A DNA stretch of 64,000 nucleotides, from the NCBI GenBank assembly GCA_016870895.1, contig VGAA01000003.1, forward strand, positions 1 through 64,000, read 5' to 3'. Shown here one piece after another: positions 1 to 10,449 of this stretch. Made by a program: the position numbers and the translations under genes. The stretch is from Actinomycetota bacterium. Its GTDB lineage: Bacteria > Actinomycetota > Actinomycetes > Nanopelagicales > Nanopelagicaceae. The notes under the pieces are model-generated. The model was given only the letters and a program-made list of their open reading frames with translations, did not search any database and was not told where the DNA came from. Numbering within the stretch: the stretch's first letter is position 1; every line of letters begins with the position of its first letter.

Positions 1-671
1 TGCATTCCATCTACTTTGCCACCCCGCAAAGCGATTTCAGGCTCAAAGCCTTCTACCTCTTGTGGTAATTTTTCATCATCTGGGATATATGGTGGATTTG
101 CCACAACTAAATCAGCTTTCACTCCAGGTAATGCAGTTAGTACATCCTGTACAACAACCCTAATTGGTAGGTCATATTTTGCGATGTTCTTATTTAACCA
201 TACAACTGCAGGCTCTGACTTTTCTACAGCAATAACTGAAACACTTAATCCCTTCAGGGCTGCTTCAGAGGCAATTGCAATTGAAATTGCGCCACTTCCG
301 GCACCAAGATCAATGACACTTTTTGCATCATTGCTATTTTCCATTGAGGTTAGAAAGCCAATTGCTCGATCAACTAGTAATTCGGTTTCTGGCCGTGGAA
401 TTAGTACCCCTTCGCCCACCTCTAGATCTAAATACCTAAATGGCGCACTACCAGTTATGTATTGAACTGGCCTACCTAAAAGTCGTTGACTAATTAGTTC
501 TTTGTACTCGGCTGTAATTGATTCAATTCGATCATTTGGTATCTCCAAAGCCTGAGTGTGAATCTCTTTGCGAGATACACCAAGTACATGGGCTAAAAGG
601 AGCTCGGCATCTACTATAGAAATTTTGTTTTTCTCAAACTGTGTAAGAGCTTGTCTTAGTAGCTCTTTCAA
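1..671 (-). CDS. prmC: Release-factor glutamine N5-methyltransferase PrmC (HemK), 3' end cut by window edge
   Basis: This enzyme methylates the glutamine of the GGQ motif of RF1/RF2 using S-adenosylmethionine. About 223 codons are visible and the C-terminus lies outside the window. The translated strand shows an N-terminal helical substrate-binding region, the SAM-binding motif [14 protein letters not shown] near residue 120, and the family signature NPPYIPD near residue 190, which binds the target glutamine. No ATG is suitably placed. The frame opens with a TTG that overlaps the prfA stop codon (TTGA), so translation is probably coupled to prfA, the gene for its substrate. The order prfA-prmC is the usual bacterial one. 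The function is certain from the motifs; the TTG start is inferred from frame and overlap. Confidence 0.93.
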   Translation of the reverse strand, partial: MKELLRQALTQFEKNKISIVDAELLLAHVLGVSRKEIHTQALEIPNDRIESITAEYKELISQRLLGRPVQYITGSAPFRYLDLEVGEGVLIPRPETELLVDRAIGFLTSMENSNDAKSVIDLGAGSGAISIAIASEAALKGLSVSVIAVEKSEPAVVWLNKNIAKYDLPIRVVVQDVLTALPGVKADLVVANPPYIPDDEKLPQEVEGFEPEIALRGGKVDGM

Positions 672-1747
672 GAATTACCTGCGATTAACTTTGCGGTTCG
701 ATCAGCATCAAGTAGTGCTTGAATTACGGCCTCCAAATCACCGTTCATCACTGAATCTAGATTATTCGCTTTGTAATTTACTCGGTGATCACTCAATCGA
801 TTTTCAGGAAAATTATAAGTTCTGATTCGCTCACTTCTATCTACAGTTCTAACCTGACTCTTTCGTTCTGCTGCTGCAACTCTTTCAGCCTCCTCTTGGG
901 CTGCTGCTAACATGCGAGCGCGCAAAATTCTTAGTGCTGATTCTTTATTTTGCAGTTGGCTCTTTTCATTTTGACACGCAACCACAATTCCAGTTGGAAT
1001 ATGGGTAATTCTTACCGCAGAATCAGTGGTATTTACGCTTTGTCCACCTGGACCAGATGATCGATAAACATCGATTCTCAAATCATTCATATTGATATCT
1101 ACATCAATTTCTTCAGCCTCTGGCAAAATTAAAACACCGGCAGCGGAGGTATGTATTCTTCCCTGGGACTCAGTCTCTGGCACCCGCTGTACTCGGTGAA
1201 CGCCGCCTTCAAATTTTAATTTCGCATATGGAGTTTGGCCAGGTTGGACGTTTGATTTAGATTTTATTCCTACTGAAAGATCCTTATATCCACCCATATC
1301 ACTTGGCGTAGCATCAATAACCTCTATTTTCCAACCTTGCTTTTCGGCATATCTGGAGTACATCCTGAATAGATCACCAGCAAAAATTGCTGACTCATCT
1401 CCACCAGCCCCAGCTTTAATCTCCATAATTACATCTCGATCATCATTTGGATCTCTTGGCAGTAATAACTCCTCTAGAATTTCACCAGCTTTATCCTTAC
1501 TTTTTTCTAACGCCTCAAGTTCAGATACAAATGCAGGATCGACCTCAGCCAACTCTTTACCGGCATTGAAATCATCTTCGGCTAATTTGTAAGCGCGGTA
1601 GCCAGCAATGACTGGCCCTAATTGTGCATAACGCTTTCCCAGCGATCTAGCCTTGTTTTGATCATTATGAATTGCTGGATCTGCCATTTGCGCCTCTAAT
1701 GATTCGTACTCAGCTAACAACTCATTTACCTTTGCAAATCTCTCCAT
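668..1747 (-). CDS. prfA: Peptide chain release factor 1 (RF1)
   Basis: RF1 reads UAA and UAG stop codons in the ribosomal A site and triggers peptidyl-tRNA hydrolysis. At 359 residues it has the normal RF1 length. The stop-codon reading tripeptide has the RF1 form P-x-T (PET at about 190-192) rather than the RF2 SPF. The catalytic GGQ lies at about 234-236 inside [13 protein letters not shown]. The gene follows rpmE, from which it is separated by a strong terminator hairpin, and its stop overlaps the prmC start by four bases. This is the rho-rpmE-prfA-prmC order of Actinobacteria. No oddities were seen. Confidence 0.98.
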   Translation of the reverse strand: MERFAKVNELLAEYESLEAQMADPAIHNDQNKARSLGKRYAQLGPVIAGYRAYKLAEDDFNAGKELAEVDPAFVSELEALEKSKDKAGEILEELLLPRDPNDDRDVIMEIKAGAGGDESAIFAGDLFRMYSRYAEKQGWKIEVIDATPSDMGGYKDLSVGIKSKSNVQPGQTPYAKLKFEGGVHRVQRVPETESQGRIHTSAAGVLILPEAEEIDVDINMNDLRIDVYRSSGPGGQSVNTTDSAVRITHIPTGIVVACQNEKSQLQNKESALRILRARMLAAAQEEAERVAAAERKSQVRTVDRSERIRTYNFPENRLSDHRVNYKANNLDSVMNGDLEAVIQALLDADRTAKLIAGNS

Positions 1748-1782
1748 TTATACCCTCCCTTCTTCAAATATGGATGTAAATT

Positions 1783-1824
1783 AAAAAGAGAGCACACTCC
1801 ATCTTTCGATGCATGTGTGCTCTC
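1783..1824 (-). terminator. Intrinsic terminator after rpmE
   Basis: On the minus strand a 10-bp stem (GAGAGCACAC with GTGTGCTCTC) encloses a loop that can itself fold as CATC-GAAA-GATG. It is followed by CTTTTTAATTT. It lies between rpmE and prfA and would end or attenuate transcripts from rho/rpmE before the prfA-prmC pair. Confidence 0.85.
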
Positions 1825-1834
1825 GTTAAGAAAA

Positions 1835-2059
1835 CTACTTGGTGCCGGACTTATCGGCCTTTCCAAAACGCTCCTGGAATTTGGCTACTCGGCCACCAGT
1901 ATCAAGAATTCTTTGCTTACCGGTATAAAACGGGTGACAAACTGAGCACACTTCAACGTAAATTGAACCAATTTCTTTTGTGCTGCGGGTAGTGAATACC
2001 TCACCGCAACCACAAGTTACTTTGGTCTCCACATATTGTGGGTGAATTTCATTCTTCAT
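1835..2059 (-). CDS. rpmE: 50S ribosomal protein L31 (zinc-binding type)
   Basis: L31 is a 74-residue large-subunit protein that helps bridge the two ribosomal subunits. This copy is the zinc-binding (C+) paralogue: it has CGC at residues 16-18 and CSVC at 37-40, which together form the four-cysteine site. Zinc-starved cells usually switch to a cysteine-free paralogue, and none is seen in this window. The start is fixed by AAGGAG four bases before the ATG. A hairpin lies directly upstream of the ribosome-binding site and a strong terminator directly downstream, so the gene is flanked by regulatory structure. Confidence 0.97.
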   Translation of the reverse strand: MKNEIHPQYVETKVTCGCGEVFTTRSTKEIGSIYVEVCSVCHPFYTGKQRILDTGGRVAKFQERFGKADKSGTK

Positions 2060-2075
2060 ATTTCTCCTTGTTTTT

Positions 2076-2121
2076 TACTGGATCAAATTCATTTCCTAAA
2101 AAATGAACTTGTGAACCAGTA
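2076..2121 (-). promoter_or_regulatory. Long imperfect hairpin in the rpmE leader
   Basis: On the minus strand the outer stem TACTGG/CCAGTA and the inner stem TTCATTT/AAATGAA make one imperfect hairpin. It ends about six bases before the AAGGAG of rpmE. It is followed by A residues, not T residues, so it is not an ordinary terminator in this direction. It could be a translational control site of L31 or an RNA-stability element. Function is inference. Confidence 0.4.
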
Positions 2122-2188
2122 GGACTAGTGAAGTACTAGAGGGGATAAGAATAACTCTCAGTGCTATGTGGTCAAAATTGACGCTTAC

Positions 2189-3808
2189 TTAGGCCTCAAC
2201 GCTCTCCTTGTTAGAAGTGCTGCCAGATGAAGATTGCTCTCCACCAATAGTTGTTTTTTGGATTTGCAGCAGGAACTCAACATTTGATTTGGTGCCCTTC
2301 ATCTTCTCAAGTAATAGTTCAAGGGCTTGTTGTGGCTCAAGAGCATGCAGCACTCTACGAAGTCGCCAAACAATACTTAATTCTTCAGTACCCATGAGGA
2401 TTTCTTCTTTTCTTGTACCAGAGGCAACGACATCAACAGCTGGGAATATTCGCTTATCGGCAAACTTACGATTGAGAATTAGCTCCATATTGCCAGTTCC
2501 TTTAAACTCTTCGAAAATAACCTCATCCATCTTTGATCCGGTATCAATCAAAGCCGTCGCCAAAATAGTTAATGAGCCGCCATTTTCAATATTTCGCGCT
2601 GCGCCAAAGAATTTCTTAGGTGGATATAGGGCAGCAGAATCAACACCACCAGAAAGAATTCTTCCAGAAGCTGGGGCGGCAATGTTGTACGCCCGTCCTA
2701 AACGGGTAATGGAATCAAGTAGTACAACCACATCATGACCTAGCTCGACTAATCTTTTTGCTCGCTCAATTGCAAGTTCGGCAACAGTTGTGTGATCATC
2801 AGCTGGGCGATCAAATGTTGAAGCAATCACCTCTCCCTTTACTGAACGCTGCATATCAGTTACCTCTTCTGGGCGCTCATCTACAAGCACAACCATAAGA
2901 TGGCACTCAGGATTATTAGTTGTAATTGCATTTGCTATCGCCTGCAATACCATCGTTTTACCAGCTTTAGGTGGTGAAACAATTAGACCACGTTGACCTT
3001 TACCAATTGGCGAGATCAGATCAATAATTCGAGTGGTTAAAATATTGGGTTCAGTTTCAAGTCTTAATCTTTCTTGTGGATACAGCGGGACTAATTTAGT
3101 GAAATCCACTCGCTCTTTAATATTTTCAGGTTCAACACCATTGATAGTTTCAACTCTAACTAAAGCATTAAATTTTTCACGACGTTCGCCCTCTTTGGGT
3201 TCACGAACTGATCCAGTAATTACATCACCCTTGCGTAAACCGTATTTTCTGACCTGTTGAAGTGAAACATAAACATCGTTTGCGGATGGCAAGTAGCCAC
3301 CAGTCCTAATAAATGCATAACTGTCTAAAATATCGAGTAATCCACCGACTGGCAGTAGAACATCATCTGGTCCAATTACAATTTCACGCTCTTCACGATG
3401 GCCACGATCGCGATTTCTATCCCTGCCACGATCACGTCCTCGATCTCTACGATTATCTCTGCCGCCGAAACGTCGGTTCTCACCACGATCTGAGTCACTG
3501 TAAGATCCAGATGAGTTATTTGAATTATTCACTGCTGACTCACCACCAGAATCATTTCTATCAGCCTCTGAATTATTGTTTCTATTATTTCGATTATTTT
3601 GTCGTTCCATACGACGAGCCTCTCGTTCATTTTTAGCAGCCTCGCGATTTGCTGCCTGCAGGTCTGCGATAGATTGCACTAACTCAGCTTTTTTAAGGGT
3701 AGATGCGTTTTCAATACCAAGCTGTCCAGCAACTTTCTTTAAATCACCTAAAGCCATATCTACTAACTCAACCGCATCTGAGCGGCTAGTCTTTTTCATA
3801 TCTGCCAT
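2189..3808 (-). CDS. rho: Transcription termination factor Rho with an Asn/Arg-rich insertion
   Basis: Rho is a homohexameric RNA translocase that ends transcription at Rho-dependent sites. It has 539 residues, against about 420 in E. coli. After an N-terminal SAP-like helical region (about 10-55) comes a low-complexity segment (about 65-140), first asparagine-rich and then of Arg-Asp-Arg repeats. The cold-shock-like RNA-binding domain follows, then the RecA-like ATPase with Walker A PPKAGKTM (about 283-290), Walker B VVLLDS and the Q-loop. Actinobacterial Rho proteins are known for a basic insertion here that helps binding to structured RNA; the asparagine-rich part is less usual. It is followed by rpmE, prfA and prmC. 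Confidence 0.97.
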   Translation of the reverse strand: MADMKKTSRSDAVELVDMALGDLKKVAGQLGIENASTLKKAELVQSIADLQAANREAAKNEREARRMERQNNRNNRNNNSEADRNDSGGESAVNNSNNSSGSYSDSDRGENRRFGGRDNRRDRGRDRGRDRNRDRGHREEREIVIGPDDVLLPVGGLLDILDSYAFIRTGGYLPSANDVYVSLQQVRKYGLRKGDVITGSVREPKEGERREKFNALVRVETINGVEPENIKERVDFTKLVPLYPQERLRLETEPNILTTRIIDLISPIGKGQRGLIVSPPKAGKTMVLQAIANAITTNNPECHLMVVLVDERPEEVTDMQRSVKGEVIASTFDRPADDHTTVAELAIERAKRLVELGHDVVVLLDSITRLGRAYNIAAPASGRILSGGVDSAALYPPKKFFGAARNIENGGSLTILATALIDTGSKMDEVIFEEFKGTGNMELILNRKFADKRIFPAVDVVASGTRKEEILMGTEELSIVWRLRRVLHALEPQQALELLLEKMKGTKSNVEFLLQIQKTTIGGEQSSSGSTSNKESVEA

Positions 3809-3893
3809 TTAGTTATTGCCATTCTTTCTTATTCATATTTTTATTGAGAAGTACCCAGAAAAAAGGTTTTAATTTTTGGGATTTTTATTATTT

Positions 3894-3912
3894 CTGTCGC
3901 ACTTTCCGACAG
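3894..3912 (-). promoter_or_regulatory. Small hairpin in the rho leader
   Basis: CTGTCG and CGACAG form a 6-bp stem with a 7-base loop between the thrB stop and the rho start. No T-run follows on the minus strand (AAATAATAAAAA instead), so it is not convincing as the thrB terminator. It may be part of the rho leader, where Rho autoregulation is common. Function unproven. Confidence 0.3.
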
Positions 3913-3952
3913 GGGTAAATCTACCACACCCAAGAGATATTGGGAAAAGCGC

Positions 3953-4903
3953 CTACTGTGCCCCGGTTTTGGCTATCTCTAGTTTTAAAGCATTAAACCC
4001 GGGAGCCAATGATGCTACCTGATCTATCTCGTCTTCACTGTTTGAATACAAAACCATAACTGAAGGGCCTGCTCCAGAAACTACCGCCGCAAGACCTGCG
4101 CCACGTAATTTCTCTACCAAGGCAATAGTTTTTGGCATTGCAGATTCTCTATACCTCTGGTGTAGTAAATCTTCAGTGGCCGTAAATAATAGATCTGGAC
4201 GCTCAGCCAAAGCATGCACAAGTAAGGCAGATCGGGATGAATTAAGAACCGCATCTTGGTGGGGAATATTCTCCGGCAGAAGTTTTCTTGCTTTAGTAGT
4301 AGCCAATTGATTTGCCGGTATAAGTAATAATGCTTTTATTCGATCATCAACCTTTAAACTAACAGCTTTTCCAATTTCAGTACTAATCCCATTTGAACTA
4401 ACTGATTTTTCAATCCAGGCAATTGTTGCACCACCATAAAAAGCCGAAGCAATATTATCTGGATGTCCCTCTAATTCTGTTGCTAATGTAATCAAATCAT
4501 CATCACTCATATATTGCTCACCTGTTAAAACTAAAGATCTGGCAAGAGTTAGGCCACCAACAATTGCACTTGCTGAGGAACCAAGCCCTCGACCATGTGG
4601 GATTACATTCAAAGCTCTAAGCGCTATGCCTTTTGGTTTAGCTCCCATATGCTCAAAGCCACGCAACATGGACTTAATAACTAAATTCTTACCATCTTTC
4701 TTTACCTCAGCTGCTCCTTCACCGCTGACATCAACATCAAAGTTTGGTTCATCTAACACTTGTGCGGCATAGCGATCACGTAGCTCTAGCGCTAAGCCAA
4801 ATGAATCAAACCCAGGACCAATATTGGCGCTAGTCGCTGGCACACTAACCTGCGCCATGGTGGCTTTAAAGGTTACACCGCTATTAACTTTCTTTGATGC
4901 CAT
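3953..4903 (-). CDS. thrB: Homoserine kinase
   Basis: A GHMP-family kinase that phosphorylates L-homoserine with ATP, giving the substrate of ThrC. It is 316 residues long. The ATP-binding GHMP motif reads PHGRGLGSSASAIVGG (about 107-122), and the C-terminal glycine-rich GAGPSVMVL is present. The ATG overlaps the thrC stop as TAATG, which supports the long start, although many family members begin at the equivalent of the internal Met-16 (MAQVSVPATSANIG). It is the last gene of hom-thrC-thrB. Confidence 0.97.
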   Translation of the reverse strand: MASKKVNSGVTFKATMAQVSVPATSANIGPGFDSFGLALELRDRYAAQVLDEPNFDVDVSGEGAAEVKKDGKNLVIKSMLRGFEHMGAKPKGIALRALNVIPHGRGLGSSASAIVGGLTLARSLVLTGEQYMSDDDLITLATELEGHPDNIASAFYGGATIAWIEKSVSSNGISTEIGKAVSLKVDDRIKALLLIPANQLATTKARKLLPENIPHQDAVLNSSRSALLVHALAERPDLLFTATEDLLHQRYRESAMPKTIALVEKLRGAGLAAVVSGAGPSVMVLYSNSEDEIDQVASLAPGFNALKLEIAKTGAQ

Positions 4904-5994
4904 TATTTAAGACCAATTATCTTTGCAGCTCGTTTTAAATCAACTGGAATTACAATCGGTTTACCAGCAGAGTTTAAAACCCACTGCACATCTTTTAATC
5001 CATTACCAGTAACTGTTACAACGATTACTTGCCCCTTTGGCAGTTTTCTTTGTTCTTTCTTTTTAATTAAACCAGCAAGGCCTGCAGCACTTGAAGGTTC
5101 AATAAAGACACCTTCTTTTGCCGCCACTAATCGATAGGCATTTAAAATCTCTTTGTCAGTAACAGAATCGATTAAGCCCTTAGAGCCTACTTGTGCTGCC
5201 ACAGCCTGATCCCAAGAAGCTGGATTTCCAATTCGAATCGCAGTTGCAATAGTTTCAGGGTTTTTCACAATTTTATTCTTAACAATTGGAGCAGCGCCAG
5301 CTGCTTGAAATCCCCACATCATAGGTAAATTTCTTACCATGCCAGCTTTTTTATACTCTTGATAGCCCTTCCAATAAGCAGTTATGTTTCCAGCATTACC
5401 AACTGGCATGACATGAATATCTGGCGCAGTTTTTAACAGATCAACCACTTCAAAGGCTGCAGTTTTCTGTCCTTCAATTCGGAATGGATTTACTGAATTC
5501 ACTAGTGATACTGGATAATTTTCAGATAATTCTTTAGCTAGAGTTAAACAATCATCAAAATTACCCTTAACTTGTAATAACACCGCGCCATGAGCAATAG
5601 CTTGAGCTAGCTTGCCCATTGCAATTTTTCCTTGTGGAACTAAGACCACAGGTTTCATTCCAGCTTTTGTAGCATAAGCAGCAGTGCTTGCACTTGTGTT
5701 ACCGGTAGATGCACAGATAACTGCTTTTGCACCTTCCTCTGCCGCTTTTGAAATCGCCATGGTCATACCACGATCTTTGAAAGAACCAGTTGGGTTAGCT
5801 CCTTCAACCTTTAACCAGACTTCATTACCTAGTAATTTAGAAAAATACTCGGCATGAACTAATGGCGTCCCACCCTCACGTAATGTAATTACTGGTGTTT
5901 GTTCAGTTACTGGCAACCATTTTCTATACTCATTAATCACACCTTGCCATTGATGAGCACCTGATTTTTTACCAAACAAATTAGCAATAGACAT
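4903..5994 (-). CDS. thrC: Threonine synthase
   Basis: A PLP enzyme of fold type II that converts O-phosphohomoserine to L-threonine. At 363 residues it is of the short class usual in Actinobacteria and Bacillus. The PLP lysine lies in GSFKDRGM (about 71-78), and the phosphate-binding loop is seen as [12 protein letters not shown] (about 197-208). Both ends overlap neighbours by one base (TAATG), showing tight translational coupling with hom upstream and thrB downstream. Confidence 0.98.
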   Translation of the reverse strand: MSIANLFGKKSGAHQWQGVINEYRKWLPVTEQTPVITLREGGTPLVHAEYFSKLLGNEVWLKVEGANPTGSFKDRGMTMAISKAAEEGAKAVICASTGNTSASTAAYATKAGMKPVVLVPQGKIAMGKLAQAIAHGAVLLQVKGNFDDCLTLAKELSENYPVSLVNSVNPFRIEGQKTAAFEVVDLLKTAPDIHVMPVGNAGNITAYWKGYQEYKKAGMVRNLPMMWGFQAAGAAPIVKNKIVKNPETIATAIRIGNPASWDQAVAAQVGSKGLIDSVTDKEILNAYRLVAAKEGVFIEPSSAAGLAGLIKKKEQRKLPKGQVIVVTVTGNGLKDVQWVLNSAGKPIVIPVDLKRAAKIIGLK

Positions 5995-7277
5995 TAATTA
6001 ATTCCCTCAACTCGCAAGACGCTAGCGACATCGGTTACGGCAGATAACTTGCCCAGATCTTTTACAGTTGCACTCAATGAGGATTCGGTAGAGCTATGGG
6101 TCATCACAATTAGCTCAGCCTTATCTCCTGCACCAGTTTGCCGAACTGTTTGAATAGAAACTTGTTGCGAGGCAAAAACATGAGCTACAGATTCAAGCAC
6201 ACCAGGCTTATCTGCCACATTTAATCTAATTAAATACCGAGTTTTAGTCTCACCAATTGGTGCAATTTTAAGGTCTGCGTAATCACTTTCTTTTGGCCCT
6301 ATGCCACCTGAAACTCTATGCCTAGCAACCGCTACTAGATCACCAAGTACTGCACTTGCAGTTGGCTCACCACCAGCACCTCGACCATAAAACATCATCT
6401 GTCCAGCGGATTCGGTCTCCACAAAGACAGCATTAAATGAATCTTTAACTGATGCCAGTGGGTGATCCTTTGAAATTAATGCTGGGTGTACTCGAACCGA
6501 AATACTTCCGTCAGTAGTTAACTCTGCGATCGCTAATAATTTAATTACCATATCCATAGCTTTAGCAACCTTCACATCAGCAGAGGTTATTTTTGAAATT
6601 CCTTCGCGATAAACATCAGCATCTGTAACTCTTGAATGGAAAGCAAGGCTAGCCAAAATAGCTGCCTTGGCAGCTGCATCAATACCTTCAACATCAGCAG
6701 TTGGATCTGATTCAGCGAAACCAAGATCTTGTGCTTGCTTAAGCGCATCGGCAAATGCTGTTCCATTTTCATCCATTTTCGTCAGGATGTAGTTAGTTGT
6801 GCCATTAACAATTCCCATAACTCGTAAAACATGATCTCCGACTAGAGATTCTCGTAATGGACGAAGAATTGGAATTGCGCCTGCGACGGCTGCTTCATAA
6901 TATAAATCTACATTCGCTTTATCAGCGGCCGCATACAAAGTTGCCCCGTGTTTAGCCAGCAAGGCCTTATTTGCAGTCACAACTGATTTTCCATTTTTAA
7001 TTGCATTCAGAATCAGATCTTTTGCTGGGTCAATACCCCCAATTACTTCAATTATTAAATCTATTTCTGGGTCAGAAACAACTGAATTAGAATCACTAGT
7101 AAACAAATTTGCTGAAAGACCATCACGCTTAATTTTGCTATCTCTAACTGCAATTTTAACTAATTCTAGATTTGCTCCGGCTCTAGAAGATAGGTCAGCC
7201 TTATTGGTAATGAGTAGTCGGGCAATTTGTAGCCCAACAACGCCGCAGCCCAGCATCCCTACTTTCAGTGTTTTCAT
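5994..7277 (-). CDS. hom: Homoserine dehydrogenase
   Basis: Reduces aspartate semialdehyde to homoserine, the branch to threonine and methionine. It has 427 residues. An N-terminal Rossmann fold opens with [13 protein letters not shown] (GxGxxG, about 8-20). The catalytic domain follows, including [14 protein letters not shown] and a lysine in the conserved [12 protein letters not shown] region. A C-terminal ACT domain (about 345-427, beginning [18 protein letters not shown]) is expected to bind threonine for feedback inhibition. It lies 19 bases after lysA and probably shares its transcript. Confidence 0.97.
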   Translation of the reverse strand: MKTLKVGMLGCGVVGLQIARLLITNKADLSSRAGANLELVKIAVRDSKIKRDGLSANLFTSDSNSVVSDPEIDLIIEVIGGIDPAKDLILNAIKNGKSVVTANKALLAKHGATLYAAADKANVDLYYEAAVAGAIPILRPLRESLVGDHVLRVMGIVNGTTNYILTKMDENGTAFADALKQAQDLGFAESDPTADVEGIDAAAKAAILASLAFHSRVTDADVYREGISKITSADVKVAKAMDMVIKLLAIAELTTDGSISVRVHPALISKDHPLASVKDSFNAVFVETESAGQMMFYGRGAGGEPTASAVLGDLVAVARHRVSGGIGPKESDYADLKIAPIGETKTRYLIRLNVADKPGVLESVAHVFASQQVSIQTVRQTGAGDKAELIVMTHSSTESSLSATVKDLGKLSAVTDVASVLRVEGIN

Positions 7278-7296
7278 GGAAGTAAGTATCTCAAAC

Positions 7297-8667
7297 TTAT
7301 GACAGTCGCCGTGGCGCTTGATCTACATCCAGATTAAGCAAATCTTGCTCATTTTCCCTGCGCACAATCAATTTGGCACTGCCTTTTTGTACTGAAACTA
7401 CTGCTGGACGTGGCATGTGGTTGTAGTTGCTTGCCATGCTCCGGCCATAAGCTCCGGTTGCTGGCATAGCAAGTAAATCACCTGCCTTTACATCTTCAGG
7501 TAAATCAACATCAACAATTAGAATGTCTCCAGTTTCACAATGCTTTCCAACTAATCTGCTTTTGACTGGTTTTGCACTTGAAACCCTATTTGCCAAAAAT
7601 ACTGAGTATTTTGCACCATATAAAGCAGGTCGAATGTTCTCACTCATTCCACCATCAACTGAAATGTACCGACGAATTGAACCATCATCTAAAACTACAT
7701 TTTTACTTGTCCCAACGGTATAAATTGTTGTTGTTGTTGGACCCACAATTGCCCGGCCTGGCTCGATTGAAATTTTAGGTATAGAGATTCCAGCTTTTTT
7801 ACACTCAGTCTTAATCACTTTCGCAATTGCAGGAATTACATAATCAGGTGCAATCGCACTTTCAGATTTGGTATAGGCAATACCAAATCCGCCACCAATA
7901 TTTAGTTCAGTAAGCTCCTTTCCATACTTGCCTTTAAATGTAAATAGTACTTCGACTAGTCGTTCGGCTGCTAATGAAAACCCATCTAACTCAAAAATTT
8001 GGGATCCAATGTGAGCGTGAATTCCAGCCAAGTTAAGCGATTTTTCTAACATGCTTTGCTCGATTGCTTCACTGGCACTTCCAGAGGCAATTGAAAATCC
8101 AAATTTAACATCTTCATGTGCAGTAGAAATAAACTCGTGAGTATGTGCATCTACGCCAGGGGTAAGTCTCAAATAAATCTTTTGAACCTTACCTAGATTT
8201 TGAGCAATCGATGAGACTCTTTTAATTTCGTCAAACGAGTCGATAACAATTGTTCCTACACCTGATGCAATGGCTAACCTAATTTCATCCTCAGATTTAT
8301 TATTCCCATGAAATTCAATCGCCGCAGGTGGAAATTTAGCTGCCAAAGCCACCTGTAATTCACCTGCACTACAAACATCAATACCGACATTTAATTCTTT
8401 AAGCCATTTAGCAACTTCAATACTTATAAAAGCCTTGGCCGCATAGTAAAGCTGGCAATCTTCGAACTCTGATTCTAATGCTGCTTGCCAAGCTTTGGCC
8501 CGTAAGAAAAAATCATCTTGATCGATTATAAAAGTTGGTGAACCAAACTCTTTGACTAATTTTTGGGCGCTGCAGCCGGCGATTGAAAGATCACCGCCAA
8601 ATTCATTCTCTTTGGCAAATAATAAATTACTTGAGAATAATGAGGTTGGATAATTGTTACTTTTCAT
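7297..8667 (-). CDS. lysA: Diaminopimelate decarboxylase
   Basis: The last step of lysine synthesis: decarboxylation of meso-diaminopimelate with PLP (fold type III, alanine-racemase-like barrel). The PLP lysine is in YYAAKAFIS. HIGSQI, the glycine-rich NIGGGFG and EPGRAIVGP bind the cofactor phosphate, and the C-terminal motif around CETGDIL supplies the active-site cysteine from the partner subunit. A GTG lies one codon upstream, but the ATG used here overlaps the argS stop as TGATG and is the more likely start. Protein length is then 456 residues. It sits between argS and hom, as in Mycobacterium. Confidence 0.97.
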   Translation of the reverse strand: MKSNNYPTSLFSSNLLFAKENEFGGDLSIAGCSAQKLVKEFGSPTFIIDQDDFFLRAKAWQAALESEFEDCQLYYAAKAFISIEVAKWLKELNVGIDVCSAGELQVALAAKFPPAAIEFHGNNKSEDEIRLAIASGVGTIVIDSFDEIKRVSSIAQNLGKVQKIYLRLTPGVDAHTHEFISTAHEDVKFGFSIASGSASEAIEQSMLEKSLNLAGIHAHIGSQIFELDGFSLAAERLVEVLFTFKGKYGKELTELNIGGGFGIAYTKSESAIAPDYVIPAIAKVIKTECKKAGISIPKISIEPGRAIVGPTTTTIYTVGTSKNVVLDDGSIRRYISVDGGMSENIRPALYGAKYSVFLANRVSSAKPVKSRLVGKHCETGDILIVDVDLPEDVKAGDLLAMPATGAYGRSMASNYNHMPRPAVVSVQKGSAKLIVRRENEQDLLNLDVDQAPRRLS

Positions 8668-10352
8668 CACATCTTCTCCGGTGCACTAACACCAAGTAAA
8701 TCTAAACCATTACTAATCACTTGGGCGGTAGCTAAGCAAAGAGTAGCTCTGGCAGAGTTTAATTCAGTCGGTTTTTCATCCCCTAATGGCAGTACTCGGC
8801 AATCATTATAAAATCTATGGTACTGACTTGCTAAATCTTCAATATATCTAGCAACTCGATGTGGCTCTCTTGCTTGCGCGGCAGCTGAAACAATTCGTGG
8901 AAACTCTGCCAATAGTCCGATTAATTCTCGTTCTCGCTCATGAACTAAGAGCTCTGGATTAAAACTCTTGATTTCATAATCAATTCCATAATCTTTAGCA
9001 TTTCTAAGAACTGCACAAATTCGAGCATGTGCATATTGCACATAATAAACAGGGTTTTCATTTGTGTTCTTTCGTAGCAGGTCAACATCCATAACCATGG
9101 GGGTATCAGTAGGAAATCTAGTTAGAGTGTATCTGGCAGCATCTTTGCCTACTTTTTCTACTAACTCTTCTAAAGTAATAATTGTGCCAGCCCGCTTAGA
9201 AAGTTTTATTTCTTCGCCACCTTCAATAATTTTTACCATCTGGCCAATCAATATTTCTACATCTTTATCTTTATCATCACCAGCACATGCCGCTATTGCC
9301 TTAATTCTTCCAACATATCCATGGTGATCTGCTCCCAACATATAAATACAAAGATTAAATCCACGCTCTCTTTTACTCACATAGTAAGCAGAGTCCGATG
9401 CAAAGTACGCAAATGAACCATCGGATTTAATCATTACGCGATCTTTATCATCACCAAAGTCAGTCGTTCTGAGCCAGATTGCACCCTCTGACTCATATAC
9501 ATGCCCTTGCGCCTTTAATTTATTTAATGAATGATCAAAGAAATTATTCTCATATAATGCTTTTTCTGAAAACCAAACATCAAAATGGGTTCCAAAATTA
9601 TCTAAAACCCTATTTTGTTGAGCTAATTGAAGTTTGTATCCAGCATCGCGAAAAGCAGCGATCGATTCACTCTCTGGCAAGCTAATTAAGTCGGGATTAC
9701 TTTTTTGTATTTGATTTGCTAGATCTTCAATATATTCACCATGATATCCAGATTCAGGTCGTGGTTGATTTAATGCTGCTGCCCTAATTGAAGCGCCAAA
9801 TAAATCCATTTGATTTCCGCGATCATTAACGTAAAACTCACGTGTAACTTCAGCGCCGGCGGCACTTAAAACTCTGCCCAATGAGTCGCCAACAGCTGCC
9901 CAGCGAGTATGTCCTAAATGAAGTGGCCCAGTTGGATTCGCACTTACAAACTCTAGATTTATCTTTTTTCCAACTAGCAAATTACTAGAGCCATACTCTT
10001 TTCCAGTAGAAATAATCTTAGGAATAATTGCCGCCTGGCTGGCGGTCGCCAAAAATATATTTATAAATCCAGGCCCGGCAATTTCAGTCTTGCTTATGCC
10101 TGCCGGGGTTAATAAATTATTACTGTTCATAGAATCGATAATCACCTGCGCAATCACCCTGGGCTGCAAATTTGCCTGTTTTGCTAGCGTTAATGCAATT
10201 GAGGTTGCATAATCTCCATGGTCGCGATTTTTTGGTCGCTCTAAAATTATTTGAGCGGGAATCTGGCACTGAAGTAAATTTGATTTTTTGGCTATTTCCA
10301 GCGCTTTATAGATTGCCGAAGCAACCTCACTTTGCACTGAATCTGCACTCAT
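8667..10352 (-). CDS. argS: Arginyl-tRNA synthetase
   Basis: A class I synthetase that charges tRNA-Arg. It is 561 residues long. An N-terminal additional domain (about 1-110) is followed by the HIGH-type signature ANPTGPLHLGHTRW near residue 140, the KMSKS-type loop as KLSKRAG near residue 384, and the C-terminal anticodon-binding DALR domain with its conserved NPVYYVQYAHARI entry. It is the first gene of the argS-lysA-hom-thrC-thrB run and is divergent from tRNA-Leu. Confidence 0.98.
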   Translation of the reverse strand: MSADSVQSEVASAIYKALEIAKKSNLLQCQIPAQIILERPKNRDHGDYATSIALTLAKQANLQPRVIAQVIIDSMNSNNLLTPAGISKTEIAGPGFINIFLATASQAAIIPKIISTGKEYGSSNLLVGKKINLEFVSANPTGPLHLGHTRWAAVGDSLGRVLSAAGAEVTREFYVNDRGNQMDLFGASIRAAALNQPRPESGYHGEYIEDLANQIQKSNPDLISLPESESIAAFRDAGYKLQLAQQNRVLDNFGTHFDVWFSEKALYENNFFDHSLNKLKAQGHVYESEGAIWLRTTDFGDDKDRVMIKSDGSFAYFASDSAYYVSKRERGFNLCIYMLGADHHGYVGRIKAIAACAGDDKDKDVEILIGQMVKIIEGGEEIKLSKRAGTIITLEELVEKVGKDAARYTLTRFPTDTPMVMDVDLLRKNTNENPVYYVQYAHARICAVLRNAKDYGIDYEIKSFNPELLVHERERELIGLLAEFPRIVSAAAQAREPHRVARYIEDLASQYHRFYNDCRVLPLGDEKPTELNSARATLCLATAQVISNGLDLLGVSAPEKM

Positions 10353-10449
10353 TTGAGCAAGGTTACCCGCTTAAGCTTGCTAAAGGTCGCTGAGTTTTGG
10401 TGATGCCGCTATTTAAGCCGTAATCTTTGCCCCTCACTTACTTGGCAAT

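Noticed and set aside
2208-2738. A 176-codon plus-strand frame within rho
   Set aside because: Antisense shadow of rho without domain or start signals.
3894-3912. Hairpin as an intrinsic terminator of thrB
   Set aside because: No T-run follows on the transcribed strand; kept only as a weak leader structure.
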